DNA of 64,000 bases from Pelomonas sp. BJYL3 (GTDB lineage Bacteria > Pseudomonadota > Gammaproteobacteria > Burkholderiales > Burkholderiaceae_C). The stretch is taken from contig NZ_JANZKX010000007.1 in the NCBI RefSeq assembly GCF_027257975.1, positions 1 through 64,000 of the forward strand, given 5' to 3'. Below, piece after piece: positions 7,246 through 14,940 of the stretch. Position numbers and translations under genes: made by a program. The notes under the pieces are model-generated. The model made no database searches. It saw nothing but the letters and a program-made list of their open reading frames with translations, and was not told where the DNA came from. Position 1 is the first letter of the stretch. Every line of letters starts with the position of its first letter.

Positions 7246-8696
7246 GCACCCCCTCTGACCAGATCGTCGCCGAGATTCGCGACCTGTACTTGGCGGACTC
7301 GATCCCGTGGATCGTCGGCTACAGCGGCGGCAAGGATTCGACCGCTTCGCTGCAACTGCTGTGGACGGCCCTTGCTGCTTTGTCGCCTGAGCAGCGGAAC
7401 AAGCCGGTCCATGTGATCAGCACGGACACCTTGGTGGAGAACCCCGTGATCGCCGCGTGGGTGGAAACGTCCCTGCTGCGGATCGGCATCTCCGCGAAGC
7501 AGCAAGGCCTGCCAATCACGGCGCACAGGCTGCTGCCGTCCATGGAGAACAGGTTCTGGGTGAACCTGATCGGCAAGGGCTATCCCGCGCCTCGGCCGAA
7601 GTTTCGGTGGTGCACCGACCGGCTGAAGATCAGCGCATCGACGAAGTTCATCCAAGAGCTGTCCGAGAACAACGGCGAAGCCATCCTTGTGCTGGGCCAG
7701 CGCCGAGGCGAGAGCCAGGCGCGCGACAAGGTTATGGACCAGTACAAGGACAGCACGCGGGCGAGGCTCAGCAAGAACCGCGACCCGCGTCTGTCGCGGG
7801 TCTGGGTGTACCCGCCGATCGAGACCTGGTCCAGCGACGACGTGTGGGAGTACCTGATCACGAACGAGAACCCCTGGGGCATCGACAACCAGGAGCTGTT
7901 CGGCATCTACCGCGGCGCGACACCCGATGCCGAGTGCCCCATCGTGGTGGACACATCGACCGCGAGCTGCGGCGACAGCCGCTTCGGCTGCTACGTCTGC
8001 ACGATGGTGTCGCAGGACAAGTCGATGCAGGCCATGATTCAGAACGACGAGCAGAAGCAATGGATGCAGCCCATCCTGGACTTCCGGAACAAGCACCTGG
8101 CGGTTGAAGACCGGGCTGTCCGCGACTTCCGCCGGATGAACGGCCGCTTGACCGTCTTCCGCGGGGAGCTGGTGCACGGACCCTACAACCAGGCGCACCG
8201 AGCGCAACTGCTGCGCGAGCTGTTGCACACGCAGCGCGTCGTCCGCAACGCAGACCAGAAGCAAGGCACGCAGCTGATTGAGCTGATCTCCGTCGACGAG
8301 CTCGACGAGATCCGGCGTATCTGGGTGGAGGAGAAGGGGGAGATCGAGGACCAGGTGCCGCGCATTTTCACCGAGGTTTTCGGCATTCCCTATCCCGGCA
8401 AGGAGCTTGAGCAGGCGCCCTTGGACGCGGCTGATCTGGGTCTGCTGGAAGCGGTCGCCGGCGAAGTTGACCCAGAAGCTGCACAGGAGCTCTATAAGCT
8501 GACGCGCAGCCTGCTCGCGGTGCAATTCCAGTCGATGGAGACACACAAGCGATCCAAGCACTTGGATCGGCTAGAGGACGTTCTGCGGCACTACGCCTTC
8601 CGCAATGAAGGCGAAGCCCTGGAGTTCGCGCTCGCGGGCACCTCGGTCAAAGAACAGGATGGGGACGCGTCTGACGCGTCGGCGTTGATTGCATGA
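7242..8696 (+). CDS. dndC: DNA phosphorothioation sulfurtransferase DndC
   Basis: A 484-residue PAPS-reductase-like ATP pyrophosphatase. The P-loop SGGKDS sits at residues 28-33. Cysteines at about 124 (FRWCTDR), 243 (SCGDSRFGC), 250 and 253 (CYVC) fit the ligands of the [4Fe-4S] cluster of the family. DndC activates DNA and helps replace a non-bridging backbone oxygen with sulfur, working with DndD and DndE. The length is typical. It starts within the dndB stop, and dndD begins three bases after its own stop, so the genes are one transcript. Confidence 0.94.
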   Translation: MSTPSDQIVAEIRDLYLADSIPWIVGYSGGKDSTASLQLLWTALAALSPEQRNKPVHVISTDTLVENPVIAAWVETSLLRIGISAKQQGLPITAHRLLPSMENRFWVNLIGKGYPAPRPKFRWCTDRLKISASTKFIQELSENNGEAILVLGQRRGESQARDKVMDQYKDSTRARLSKNRDPRLSRVWVYPPIETWSSDDVWEYLITNENPWGIDNQELFGIYRGATPDAECPIVVDTSTASCGDSRFGCYVCTMVSQDKSMQAMIQNDEQKQWMQPILDFRNKHLAVEDRAVRDFRRMNGRLTVFRGELVHGPYNQAHRAQLLRELLHTQRVVRNADQKQGTQLIELISVDELDEIRRIWVEEKGEIEDQVPRIFTEVFGIPYPGKELEQAPLDAADLGLLEAVAGEVDPEAAQELYKLTRSLLAVQFQSMETHKRSKHLDRLEDVLRHYAFRNEGEALEFALAGTSVKEQDGDASDASALIA

Positions 8697-8699
8697 TTC

Positions 8700-10682
8700 A
8701 TGGCAAAAATAACAATATCGAGTCTCTCAATTGAGAACCTAGGACCATTTCGCGAACGACAGACGCTTGATCTTTCGGTGACGGGCGGACGCCCCGTTGT
8801 ACTCGTCAAGGCCCTCAACGGCAGCGGCAAGACTACGCTGCTGACCGCGCTGCAGATCGGGCTCTATGGGCACAAGGCCCTGGACGGACTGAAGCGCTCG
8901 GAGTACGAACAACTGTTGCTGGGCCTGCAACGCAAAGACGCCACGGGCATTGCTGCGGTCGAGATTAGCGTCATCGTCGAGATCGGTGGGGGCCAGCGGC
9001 ATCTTGAGGTACGACGGGAATGGCACAGGCGGTCCGATGGCTTGGCCGAAGAGCTGAGCATCTTCGAAGGCGGCAGCAAGGACCTCGACTTCTCGCAGAC
9101 CTGGGACGAGTTCATCGGGTCGATCTTGCCGGCCGAGCTCGTGCAGCTCTTCCTGTTTGACGGCGAGAAGATCGAAGCGCTTGCCAACCCGGAGCGTTTG
9201 CCTGACCTGTTGCGGCGCGCGACCGAGGTTTTCCTCGGCATCGGCGGCATCGATGCGCTTGGCAACGATCTGAAGGCGCTGGAGCGCCGTGCTGCCCTCA
9301 AGAACAAGAACACCTCGGCGGAGTTCGAGTCCGCGCGCAGCAACCTCGGCGAATGGGAGCAGCAGGTCAAAGCCCTCGAAGAGAAGGTTCAAACGCTGAC
9401 CCAGGAGCAAGCCGCCGCGAGGAACGATGCGGAGCAAGCGCAAGTGCTGCTCGACAAGTTCACCAACGAGGCGCAGCGGCGTGGGCTGACTGCCTATGAG
9501 CAAGCCGCGGTCATCCGCAATGCCGTGGTTGCGAGCAAGGACCGGGTTGACGCTGCCCGAGGCGGGCTCGCCGAGATCATGGCCGATCCCGCGCTGCCGA
9601 TCGCGTGGCTGTCGAAGCTTTGGAGCCAGTACCGCGACGTGTGGGACCAAGACCAGCACGCTCGGCATTCGAAGCTGCTTGGACAGGAGTTCAAGAAGCG
9701 GGATCAGCGTGTGATGTCGGCCGTCGCAGCGTTGGCTCCGAAAGCGGCCCTGGATGCGCTTCGCAAAGCACTGGCAGACGATCTGCAGGCCTACACGCGA
9801 TCGCGCACGGCTGCTGTGCCGCCGCTGCAGGACGCCAATCCCAGGGACGTCGAGCGGCAACTCAAGGACGCATCATCGCGCTTGGGCAGTGAGCTGTCGC
9901 GGCTGCAGTCCGCCCAGGTGGAACTTGACAAAGCCGAGCAGCGTATCGGTCAGATTCCCGCCGAGGAGCAGATTGGCGAGATCCTCAAGTCGCTGCAGGA
10001 CAAGTCCAAGGCGGCCTCAGCGGCAGAAGCCCGGCTCGCTGGCATCACGGAACGTCTCGAAGAGGCGCAGAGCAACCTGGCTCACACGAGGATGCGGCTC
10101 AACGCCGCCCAGGAGCGTTTGGGTACCGAGTTCAGGGACCGATCGCTGGAGGCCAAGAGTCTCGACGCGTCCAGCCGCGCGCGGCGAGCGCTGATGATCT
10201 TCAAGGACCGGCTGCTTGCTTCAAAGGCGCAGTGGCTGTCCGAGATGATCACCACGGAGTTCAGGAACCTGCTGCGCAAGCGGAACCTGATCGCCAAGGT
10301 CGTGGTCGATCCCAAGACCTATCGCGTGTTCATCGAGGATGGCAAGCATCAGGAGCTGCCGATGGACCGTCTGTCGGCGGGCGAGCGACAGCTCCTTGCA
10401 ATCTCAGTGCTCAGCGCCTTGATCAAGGAACGCAAGGGGCGCTTCCCGGTGGTTGTCGATACCCCGCTGGCGCGACTGGACCAGCAGCACCGCTCTGCAC
10501 TCATCAAGAGGTTCTTTGCGACGGTGTCCCACCAGGTTGTCGTGCTGTCTACCGACCAAGAAGTCGACGGGCCGGCCTATGACGCCTTGAAGCCATTTAC
10601 CAACGCAGAGTACACGCTGGACTACGACGATGCCGCAGGCCGCACGTCAATCCATGCAGCCCAGGCGCCGGAGGTCAACTGA
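8700..10682 (+). CDS. dndD: DNA phosphorothioation SMC-like ATPase DndD
   Basis: A 660-residue Rad50/SMC-type ATPase. Walker A (NGSGKTTLLTALQIGLYG) lies near residues 40-57, and the ABC signature LSAGERQLLA near 557. Walker B with D-loop (VVVDTPLARLDQ) follows near 584-595. Between the ATPase halves are long heptad-rich coiled coils (about 190-290 and 390-500). DndD is essential for phosphorothioation and is thought to provide ATP-driven DNA remodelling or nicking for DndC. Its TGA overlaps the dndE ATG by one base. Confidence 0.94.
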   Translation: MAKITISSLSIENLGPFRERQTLDLSVTGGRPVVLVKALNGSGKTTLLTALQIGLYGHKALDGLKRSEYEQLLLGLQRKDATGIAAVEISVIVEIGGGQRHLEVRREWHRRSDGLAEELSIFEGGSKDLDFSQTWDEFIGSILPAELVQLFLFDGEKIEALANPERLPDLLRRATEVFLGIGGIDALGNDLKALERRAALKNKNTSAEFESARSNLGEWEQQVKALEEKVQTLTQEQAAARNDAEQAQVLLDKFTNEAQRRGLTAYEQAAVIRNAVVASKDRVDAARGGLAEIMADPALPIAWLSKLWSQYRDVWDQDQHARHSKLLGQEFKKRDQRVMSAVAALAPKAALDALRKALADDLQAYTRSRTAAVPPLQDANPRDVERQLKDASSRLGSELSRLQSAQVELDKAEQRIGQIPAEEQIGEILKSLQDKSKAASAAEARLAGITERLEEAQSNLAHTRMRLNAAQERLGTEFRDRSLEAKSLDASSRARRALMIFKDRLLASKAQWLSEMITTEFRNLLRKRNLIAKVVVDPKTYRVFIEDGKHQELPMDRLSAGERQLLAISVLSALIKERKGRFPVVVDTPLARLDQQHRSALIKRFFATVSHQVVVLSTDQEVDGPAYDALKPFTNAEYTLDYDDAAGRTSIHAAQAPEVN

Positions 10683-11065
10683 TGGAGCGCATCAAACTTA
10701 CCGCTGCAGCGAAGAACCAGTTGGTCACGCTCAAGCGTCGGACCGGGATCGAGCACAACAATGCAATCTGCCGCCATGCGCTGTGCCTGTCCTTGGCCAA
10801 TCCCTCGGTGCCGCCCGATGAAACCTTCAGCTTTGGAGGGGGGGTCGAGATCGACTGGCGCACGCTGACCGGCGGGCAGGACGCTCTCTACTACAACCTG
10901 CTCGTGGTCCGGTTGCTGGCGGAGGGCAGGCGAGTGACTGAGGATTCGATTCGGCAGACCTTTGTGCAGCACGTGCACAGAGGGCTCTCCTATCTGGCGA
11001 GCCGGCGAGAAGATGACCTGTTGGTCGAGATGGCGAAGTCCATCCAAGCAGGCGCCTCCCAGTAG
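10682..11065 (+). CDS. dndE: DNA phosphorothioation protein DndE
   Basis: A 127-residue basic protein of the DndE family, the smallest subunit of the core modification set. The N-terminal segment with several lysines and KRRTGI (about residues 18-23) resembles the positively charged face that binds nicked DNA in DndE tetramers. A glycine-rich FSFGGGVEIDWRTL follows. It is the last gene of the plus-strand operon. It ends only 18 bases from the end of the convergent Mrr-type nuclease gene, and no intrinsic terminator is visible between them, so transcripts may overlap. Confidence 0.9.
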   Translation: MERIKLTAAAKNQLVTLKRRTGIEHNNAICRHALCLSLANPSVPPDETFSFGGGVEIDWRTLTGGQDALYYNLLVVRLLAEGRRVTEDSIRQTFVQHVHRGLSYLASRREDDLLVEMAKSIQAGASQ

Positions 11066-11083
11066 CGCCTACCGCTCGCAGCG

Positions 11084-11896
11084 TCAGAGGGCGAATGCAG
11101 GGATGTCCATGGTGTTCGACTCGACGCGAAACTTCTTCTCGACCATCAGGCTGACGATGGCGGCGCCATCGATCAAGACGACAGGGATGGCGCCACGCTG
11201 GATTGAGGCCCCGATGGCGCCTTTGGAGAACGATGCGGTCGTGAAGAAGATTCCCTGCTCGTAGGCGCCCTGGCTCGCGCCCCGGAACTTGTCGATCTCA
11301 GGGCGCTGGATGTTCCCGTTAGTCCAGCGCTTGCACTGGAACGCGACGTTCAGGTGGGCAAGGCCCACTTTGAGCTTGCCGTGGCCGTCGATGCCACCGT
11401 CGCGGGAGATCGACGTGACAACAGTCTCCGTGAAGCCATAGGCATCGAGAAGGTCGCGCGCGAAGGCTTCGAAGCCCGCTGGGGACAGCCGCTTCAGCTC
11501 ACGGACCATGTGCTCCTCGAAGAGCTGCAGGTATTTCGCGTGAAGGCCCCAGAGCTGCTTCTCCACCTCTGTGAGCGGGTTGGTGGCGCTTGACTCGACA
11601 GTTCGGTCCCTCGCGTCAAGGAGAGTTCGCCTTCGCGATGTGGCAGGGCCTTTCAGCACGGACGGAAGCGGCGAGTACCGATCATCTCCGTGGATCTGAA
11701 AGTGCTTCGTCAGTGCGGCGCTCGGGAACTCCAAGCCAGCGCAGTGGCGCCGAATCTGCATGGTGACGACATGCAATGGGTCCTTGGCGTGAAACTCATA
11801 CAAGGACTTCTCGGCGATCGCCGTGAAGGCTTCGCGCGCGGTCAGCGGTCGCTGAGCGTCGCTCATCACCTGCTTAATTGCCTCAACGATGGTCAT
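11084..11896 (-). CDS. HARE-HTH plus Mrr-type restriction endonuclease
   Basis: A 270-residue two-domain protein. Residues 1-75 (TIVEAIKQVMSDAQRPLTAR) match a HARE-HTH winged helix, a domain linked to sensing of modified DNA. Residues 130-265 form an Mrr_cat PD-(D/E)xK nuclease with SRDGGIDGHG (Asp at 166 and 170) and the catalytic QCK at 187-189 (AFQCKRW). All key residues are present. It probably cleaves DNA in response to modification state. It is the last gene of the minus-strand operon facing dndBCDE. The ATG at 11896 has GGAGG seven bases upstream. Whether it cuts phosphorothioated or unmodified DNA cannot be read from sequence. Confidence 0.85.
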   Translation of the reverse strand: MTIVEAIKQVMSDAQRPLTAREAFTAIAEKSLYEFHAKDPLHVVTMQIRRHCAGLEFPSAALTKHFQIHGDDRYSPLPSVLKGPATSRRRTLLDARDRTVESSATNPLTEVEKQLWGLHAKYLQLFEEHMVRELKRLSPAGFEAFARDLLDAYGFTETVVTSISRDGGIDGHGKLKVGLAHLNVAFQCKRWTNGNIQRPEIDKFRGASQGAYEQGIFFTTASFSKGAIGASIQRGAIPVVLIDGAAIVSLMVEKKFRVESNTMDIPAFAL

Positions 11897-11941
11897 CCAA
11901 CACCTCCGATCGCTTTGATTCTTTGTCGCGGCGGCCGAGGC

Positions 11942-12991
11942 CTATGCTGCGGCGTTGTTGCCCATCAAAGCATTCGTCAAGCGCTCTACAGCCGCATCCT
12001 CGGCTCGCTTGTTCGTGCCATCTGCAGTGGTGCAGGCGAGAATCTCTGCCTGAATCGGCGAAAGCCGCGAGTGAAAGAACTCTCGCGAGAGATTCCCTTC
12101 ATCGAAGCCTCGCTTAGCCACGTACCCCAGAAGTCGCATGAATACTTTCATACCGACGCTCCGAAGTGCATACTTCTCCCAATTCTCCCCGGCTATCTCT
12201 TTCAGGGCTTGAAGATAGTTTCGGACGATCTTTGAGAAGACGATTGTGTTGCCTTCCACATAGAGTTGGCGAAGCGGCAGGCTTGGGTCCGGCTGAATCG
12301 GCTGGTTGTCGCGCGCACTTCGATCGTCTTGCTTTTCGTTCTTCGAAATCAATGGAACGATTGCATCAACGAGCGCACCCTGCGACAGCACTTCAGTGTC
12401 ATTGAGCTTTCGACCCAGCATCTTGATGCGGCGGGACAACGGACCATCCTGGTCATAGTTGAGCGTCTTGCAGACGTCGTGTCCGAATTTGGTCGGAGTG
12501 TTCTTGTCGGTATAGTCGAAGAGGTCGTATATGTATGACTTTGGCACCTTGACCTGATTGCTGTTGATTGTGCCGAACACGGTTGCTTTGTCTTCGACCA
12601 TCAAGTTGACGAATATGCAGACTGGCACCTCGTACTGATGGAACGGTGCAGCGCTTTTTAGGCCTTCGTATCGATGCTGCCCGTCGATGATTTCTCCCCA
12701 CGGAGAACCTTCTCGAGTCGGGATCTGCATGACCTGAAAACCATGTTCGTCGGTGTGCAACTCTGCAGATTCGACCGTAATTACAAGCGGTGTTGGAAGC
12801 ACGGCATCAGCGGTCGACAGATAGTCGGCGATTTCCCGGGTCCGACGCCCTGTGAGGTCGCGTTGAACACCATCCGCGTTTGTAGACCTACGAATCACGT
12901 TCAGCTTGCCGAGCAAGTCCTGCGCTTTGAATTTTCCATAGTAGAAGGTGCCGCCAGGCTGCTCAATTGGGAAGACATTGATTTCCAGCAT
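11942..12991 (-). CDS. Second DGQHR-domain protein (DndB-like)
   Basis: A 349-residue protein with DGQHR at about residues 103-107 (GEIIDGQHRYEGL), the hallmark shared with DndB. The rest is clearly diverged from the dndB product in this window. It includes the family-like stretch TVFGTINSNQVKV downstream of the motif. The ATG at 12991 is preferred over 12997 because GAAGG sits six bases upstream of the former and directly abuts the latter. Its start overlaps the stop of the membrane-protein gene. Base composition is more AT-rich than the dnd operon, suggesting a separate origin. The function is unknown; possible roles are regulation or modification sensing. Confidence 0.8.
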   Translation of the reverse strand: MLEINVFPIEQPGGTFYYGKFKAQDLLGKLNVIRRSTNADGVQRDLTGRRTREIADYLSTADAVLPTPLVITVESAELHTDEHGFQVMQIPTREGSPWGEIIDGQHRYEGLKSAAPFHQYEVPVCIFVNLMVEDKATVFGTINSNQVKVPKSYIYDLFDYTDKNTPTKFGHDVCKTLNYDQDGPLSRRIKMLGRKLNDTEVLSQGALVDAIVPLISKNEKQDDRSARDNQPIQPDPSLPLRQLYVEGNTIVFSKIVRNYLQALKEIAGENWEKYALRSVGMKVFMRLLGYVAKRGFDEGNLSREFFHSRLSPIQAEILACTTADGTNKRAEDAAVERLTNALMGNNAAA

Positions 12992-12993
12992 GA

Positions 12994-13656
12994 TCATCCT
13001 TCAAGGTTGATTTTCTTTTCGCCAATGCTGGCTTCAGTGGTCGAGTCCATCTGATTGGCCGCGCTGATTGCGGCTTCAGTTTTTGATTTCATGTCATCCC
13101 CGACGCTCGGTTCGACGACGGAGAATGTGATGTACATGAAGTACGAGAGCAGGACGCCTGCTATGTAGAGGATGGTGTTGTAGTACACAAACCAATCCGG
13201 CCAACTGGCTGGTGATGCTGTGCTGTTGATGTATATGTAGTTGAGCATGGCGAGGAAGGCCACAATCATCGCCAGCAAAAGCCAAGTGATACGAAGGAGA
13301 AAGAGCGCACGTCTAGGCTCTTCTCCGTACTCTTCAAAGTAGTAGGCCAGGCAGGACAGAATCAAAGATATTTCGAACGTCAGGAAGTTGCCGGATCTGC
13401 CTTGCTTCGCGAGTGCTTCCATGAACCCTTCGCCGTTGATGCCTGCCCATATCAGCGACGTGATAATGCCGATCTGGCCCAACGTAACGATGAAGAACCA
13501 GAAAGAGAAAAAGCGTTGGGGTGTTTTTCCCCTGTTGAATCGCTCCCGGCGGAGAGTCCATTCTTGTGCAAATTGACTGAAGAAGACCAGTATCGAATCT
13601 TTTATGAAGTACACGTGGCCTCCGTCAGCCATTATTGTCGTATGCGAATTTCTCAC
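12994..13656 (-). CDS. Four-helix membrane protein of the defence island
   Basis: A 220-residue protein I do not recognise. Four hydrophobic segments are visible at about residues 50-72, 91-108, 117-142 and 155-180. A basic stretch (TLRRERFNRGKTPQR) lies before the first, and a polar tail of about 40 residues follows the last. The frame opens with GTG at 13656; an ATG at 13632 is an alternative, and neither has a strong ribosome site. It is markedly AT-rich compared with its neighbours. Enclosed between the ParB-like and DGQHR genes, with four bases of overlap to the latter, it is a candidate membrane effector. That role is inferred from position only. Confidence 0.7.
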   Translation of the reverse strand: MRNSHTTIMADGGHVYFIKDSILVFFSQFAQEWTLRRERFNRGKTPQRFFSFWFFIVTLGQIGIITSLIWAGINGEGFMEALAKQGRSGNFLTFEISLILSCLAYYFEEYGEEPRRALFLLRITWLLLAMIVAFLAMLNYIYINSTASPASWPDWFVYYNTILYIAGVLLSYFMYITFSVVEPSVGDDMKSKTEAAISAANQMDSTTEASIGEKKINLEG

Positions 13657-13674
13657 GAGCCGAGTGCAAGAGCG

Positions 13675-14940
13675 CTACTCCGCTACCGCCTTCATCATTT
13701 TCTGGTAACGCGTAACCACCTGGGCTACCTTTTCAAGGATGGGCTCCAGGTGCTCTTGCTGCGAAACCAGGGTGTCGACCTTCAGCTCCTGAAGGGCCTT
13801 AAGCAGGGCGCTCAGCGCATCGATCGGCGTGCGCTGGGTCTTGTGCATGCTGTACTCGGCCTCGACCTTCCTGATAGGTTGAGCCTCTGAGGGCGCTTCG
13901 ACGTCGAGCTGTTTCGCGAAGCTCGTGCCGGCGGTCGCGTCGTATCGCGACATCTGATGCCACGAGCGGATGCTCTCTGCCTTGTAGAAGATGTTGTCGT
14001 TCTCATCCTCCTTGCCGTTCCTGGGCTTGGCAAAGGCCCATTGGAACAGCACCTCCTCAGACTCCGAGGGAAGCTTGAGCATGTCCTTCGTGAAGCCGAA
14101 CTGTTCCTTCGGATAGCTGTTCTGGAGGATCAGCTCGAAGAAGTAGTGGTCTGCATCGCTGAAGCTGTCGCCCTCGGGCAAGCGGTGCTCGAAGTCACGT
14201 TTGAAGTGGCTGAAGGCCGATGCGGCCTGGATGTTGCGGCGTGTCTTGGTGTCACCGAGCGACACCATGGCGGCGACCGCCTTGACCAGGTCATCTTCCA
14301 GGCGCAGGTCGGTCTTCGTGCCATGGCGCTTGCGGAACAGATCCTCGTAGAGCGACAGGATGTACAGGTTCGTGGCGAACGGCTTCCATTCCTTGGCGTG
14401 ACTGATATGGCGCACGCCCAGCAGGCGCGGCAGGATGGCTTGAAGCTGTTCTACCGTCGTCGCGGCGACGGGGAAGACGCGCAACATGCTGGTCTTCTCG
14501 ACGATCTCTTCGAGTCGCCGAACGGTTTCTTCTTGGACCTTGACCTCTTCGCCAAACCTGGACTTCTTGACCTTTTCGAGCTTCTTGCGCTCACGCTCAA
14601 GCCGCTCGCCACGCAGGGCGCGCAGGGCCACCGTTCGGGTGTTGCCCTCGACGACGACGTAGTAGCCCGGTCGGTCGGGGTGCTCCCAGACGATGATGGA
14701 ATCGATCGGCACCCAGCCGTGGGTCAGGATGGACTCTTCCAGGTTGGTGACCTCGTACACCGACCTCACCTTGGCCTCCAGGGGGGCCTGAAGCTCGTCG
14801 TTGAACAGGGCGTCCGGGTTGGTGTAGCCGGGGGGGTCTTCCGGCGCGATGCGCGGGTTGTTCGGATCGAGGTAGATCTTGTCGAACGGCACCGTCTTGG
14901 CGCCCTGCAGTTCCGTGATGGGCATGTGGTTGTCAGGCAT
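13675..14940 (-). CDS. ParB-like N-terminal-domain protein
   Basis: A 421-residue protein with a ParB/Srx-type fold at the start: FDKIYLDPNNPRI at about residues 19-31 and the arginine box VVVEGNTRTVALRAL at about 96-110, equivalent to the GERR box of ParB. A charged helical stretch follows (about 110-150, LERERKKLEKVKK), then a long C-terminal region with no domain I recognise. ParB-fold proteins bind nucleotides or DNA, and some are nucleases. Its start overlaps the end of the helicase gene by eight bases, so the two are probably co-translated. It is not a partition protein by context. Confidence 0.8.
   Translation of the reverse strand: MPDNHMPITELQGAKTVPFDKIYLDPNNPRIAPEDPPGYTNPDALFNDELQAPLEAKVRSVYEVTNLEESILTHGWVPIDSIIVWEHPDRPGYYVVVEGNTRTVALRALRGERLERERKKLEKVKKSRFGEEVKVQEETVRRLEEIVEKTSMLRVFPVAATTVEQLQAILPRLLGVRHISHAKEWKPFATNLYILSLYEDLFRKRHGTKTDLRLEDDLVKAVAAMVSLGDTKTRRNIQAASAFSHFKRDFEHRLPEGDSFSDADHYFFELILQNSYPKEQFGFTKDMLKLPSESEEVLFQWAFAKPRNGKEDENDNIFYKAESIRSWHQMSRYDATAGTSFAKQLDVEAPSEAQPIRKVEAEYSMHKTQRTPIDALSALLKALQELKVDTLVSQQEHLEPILEKVAQVVTRYQKMMKAVAE

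Noticed and set aside
6118-11065. Expectation of a dndA desulfurase gene in the operon.
   Set aside because: No NifS/IscS-like gene is present; many dnd loci rely on the host IscS, so the operon is considered complete without it.
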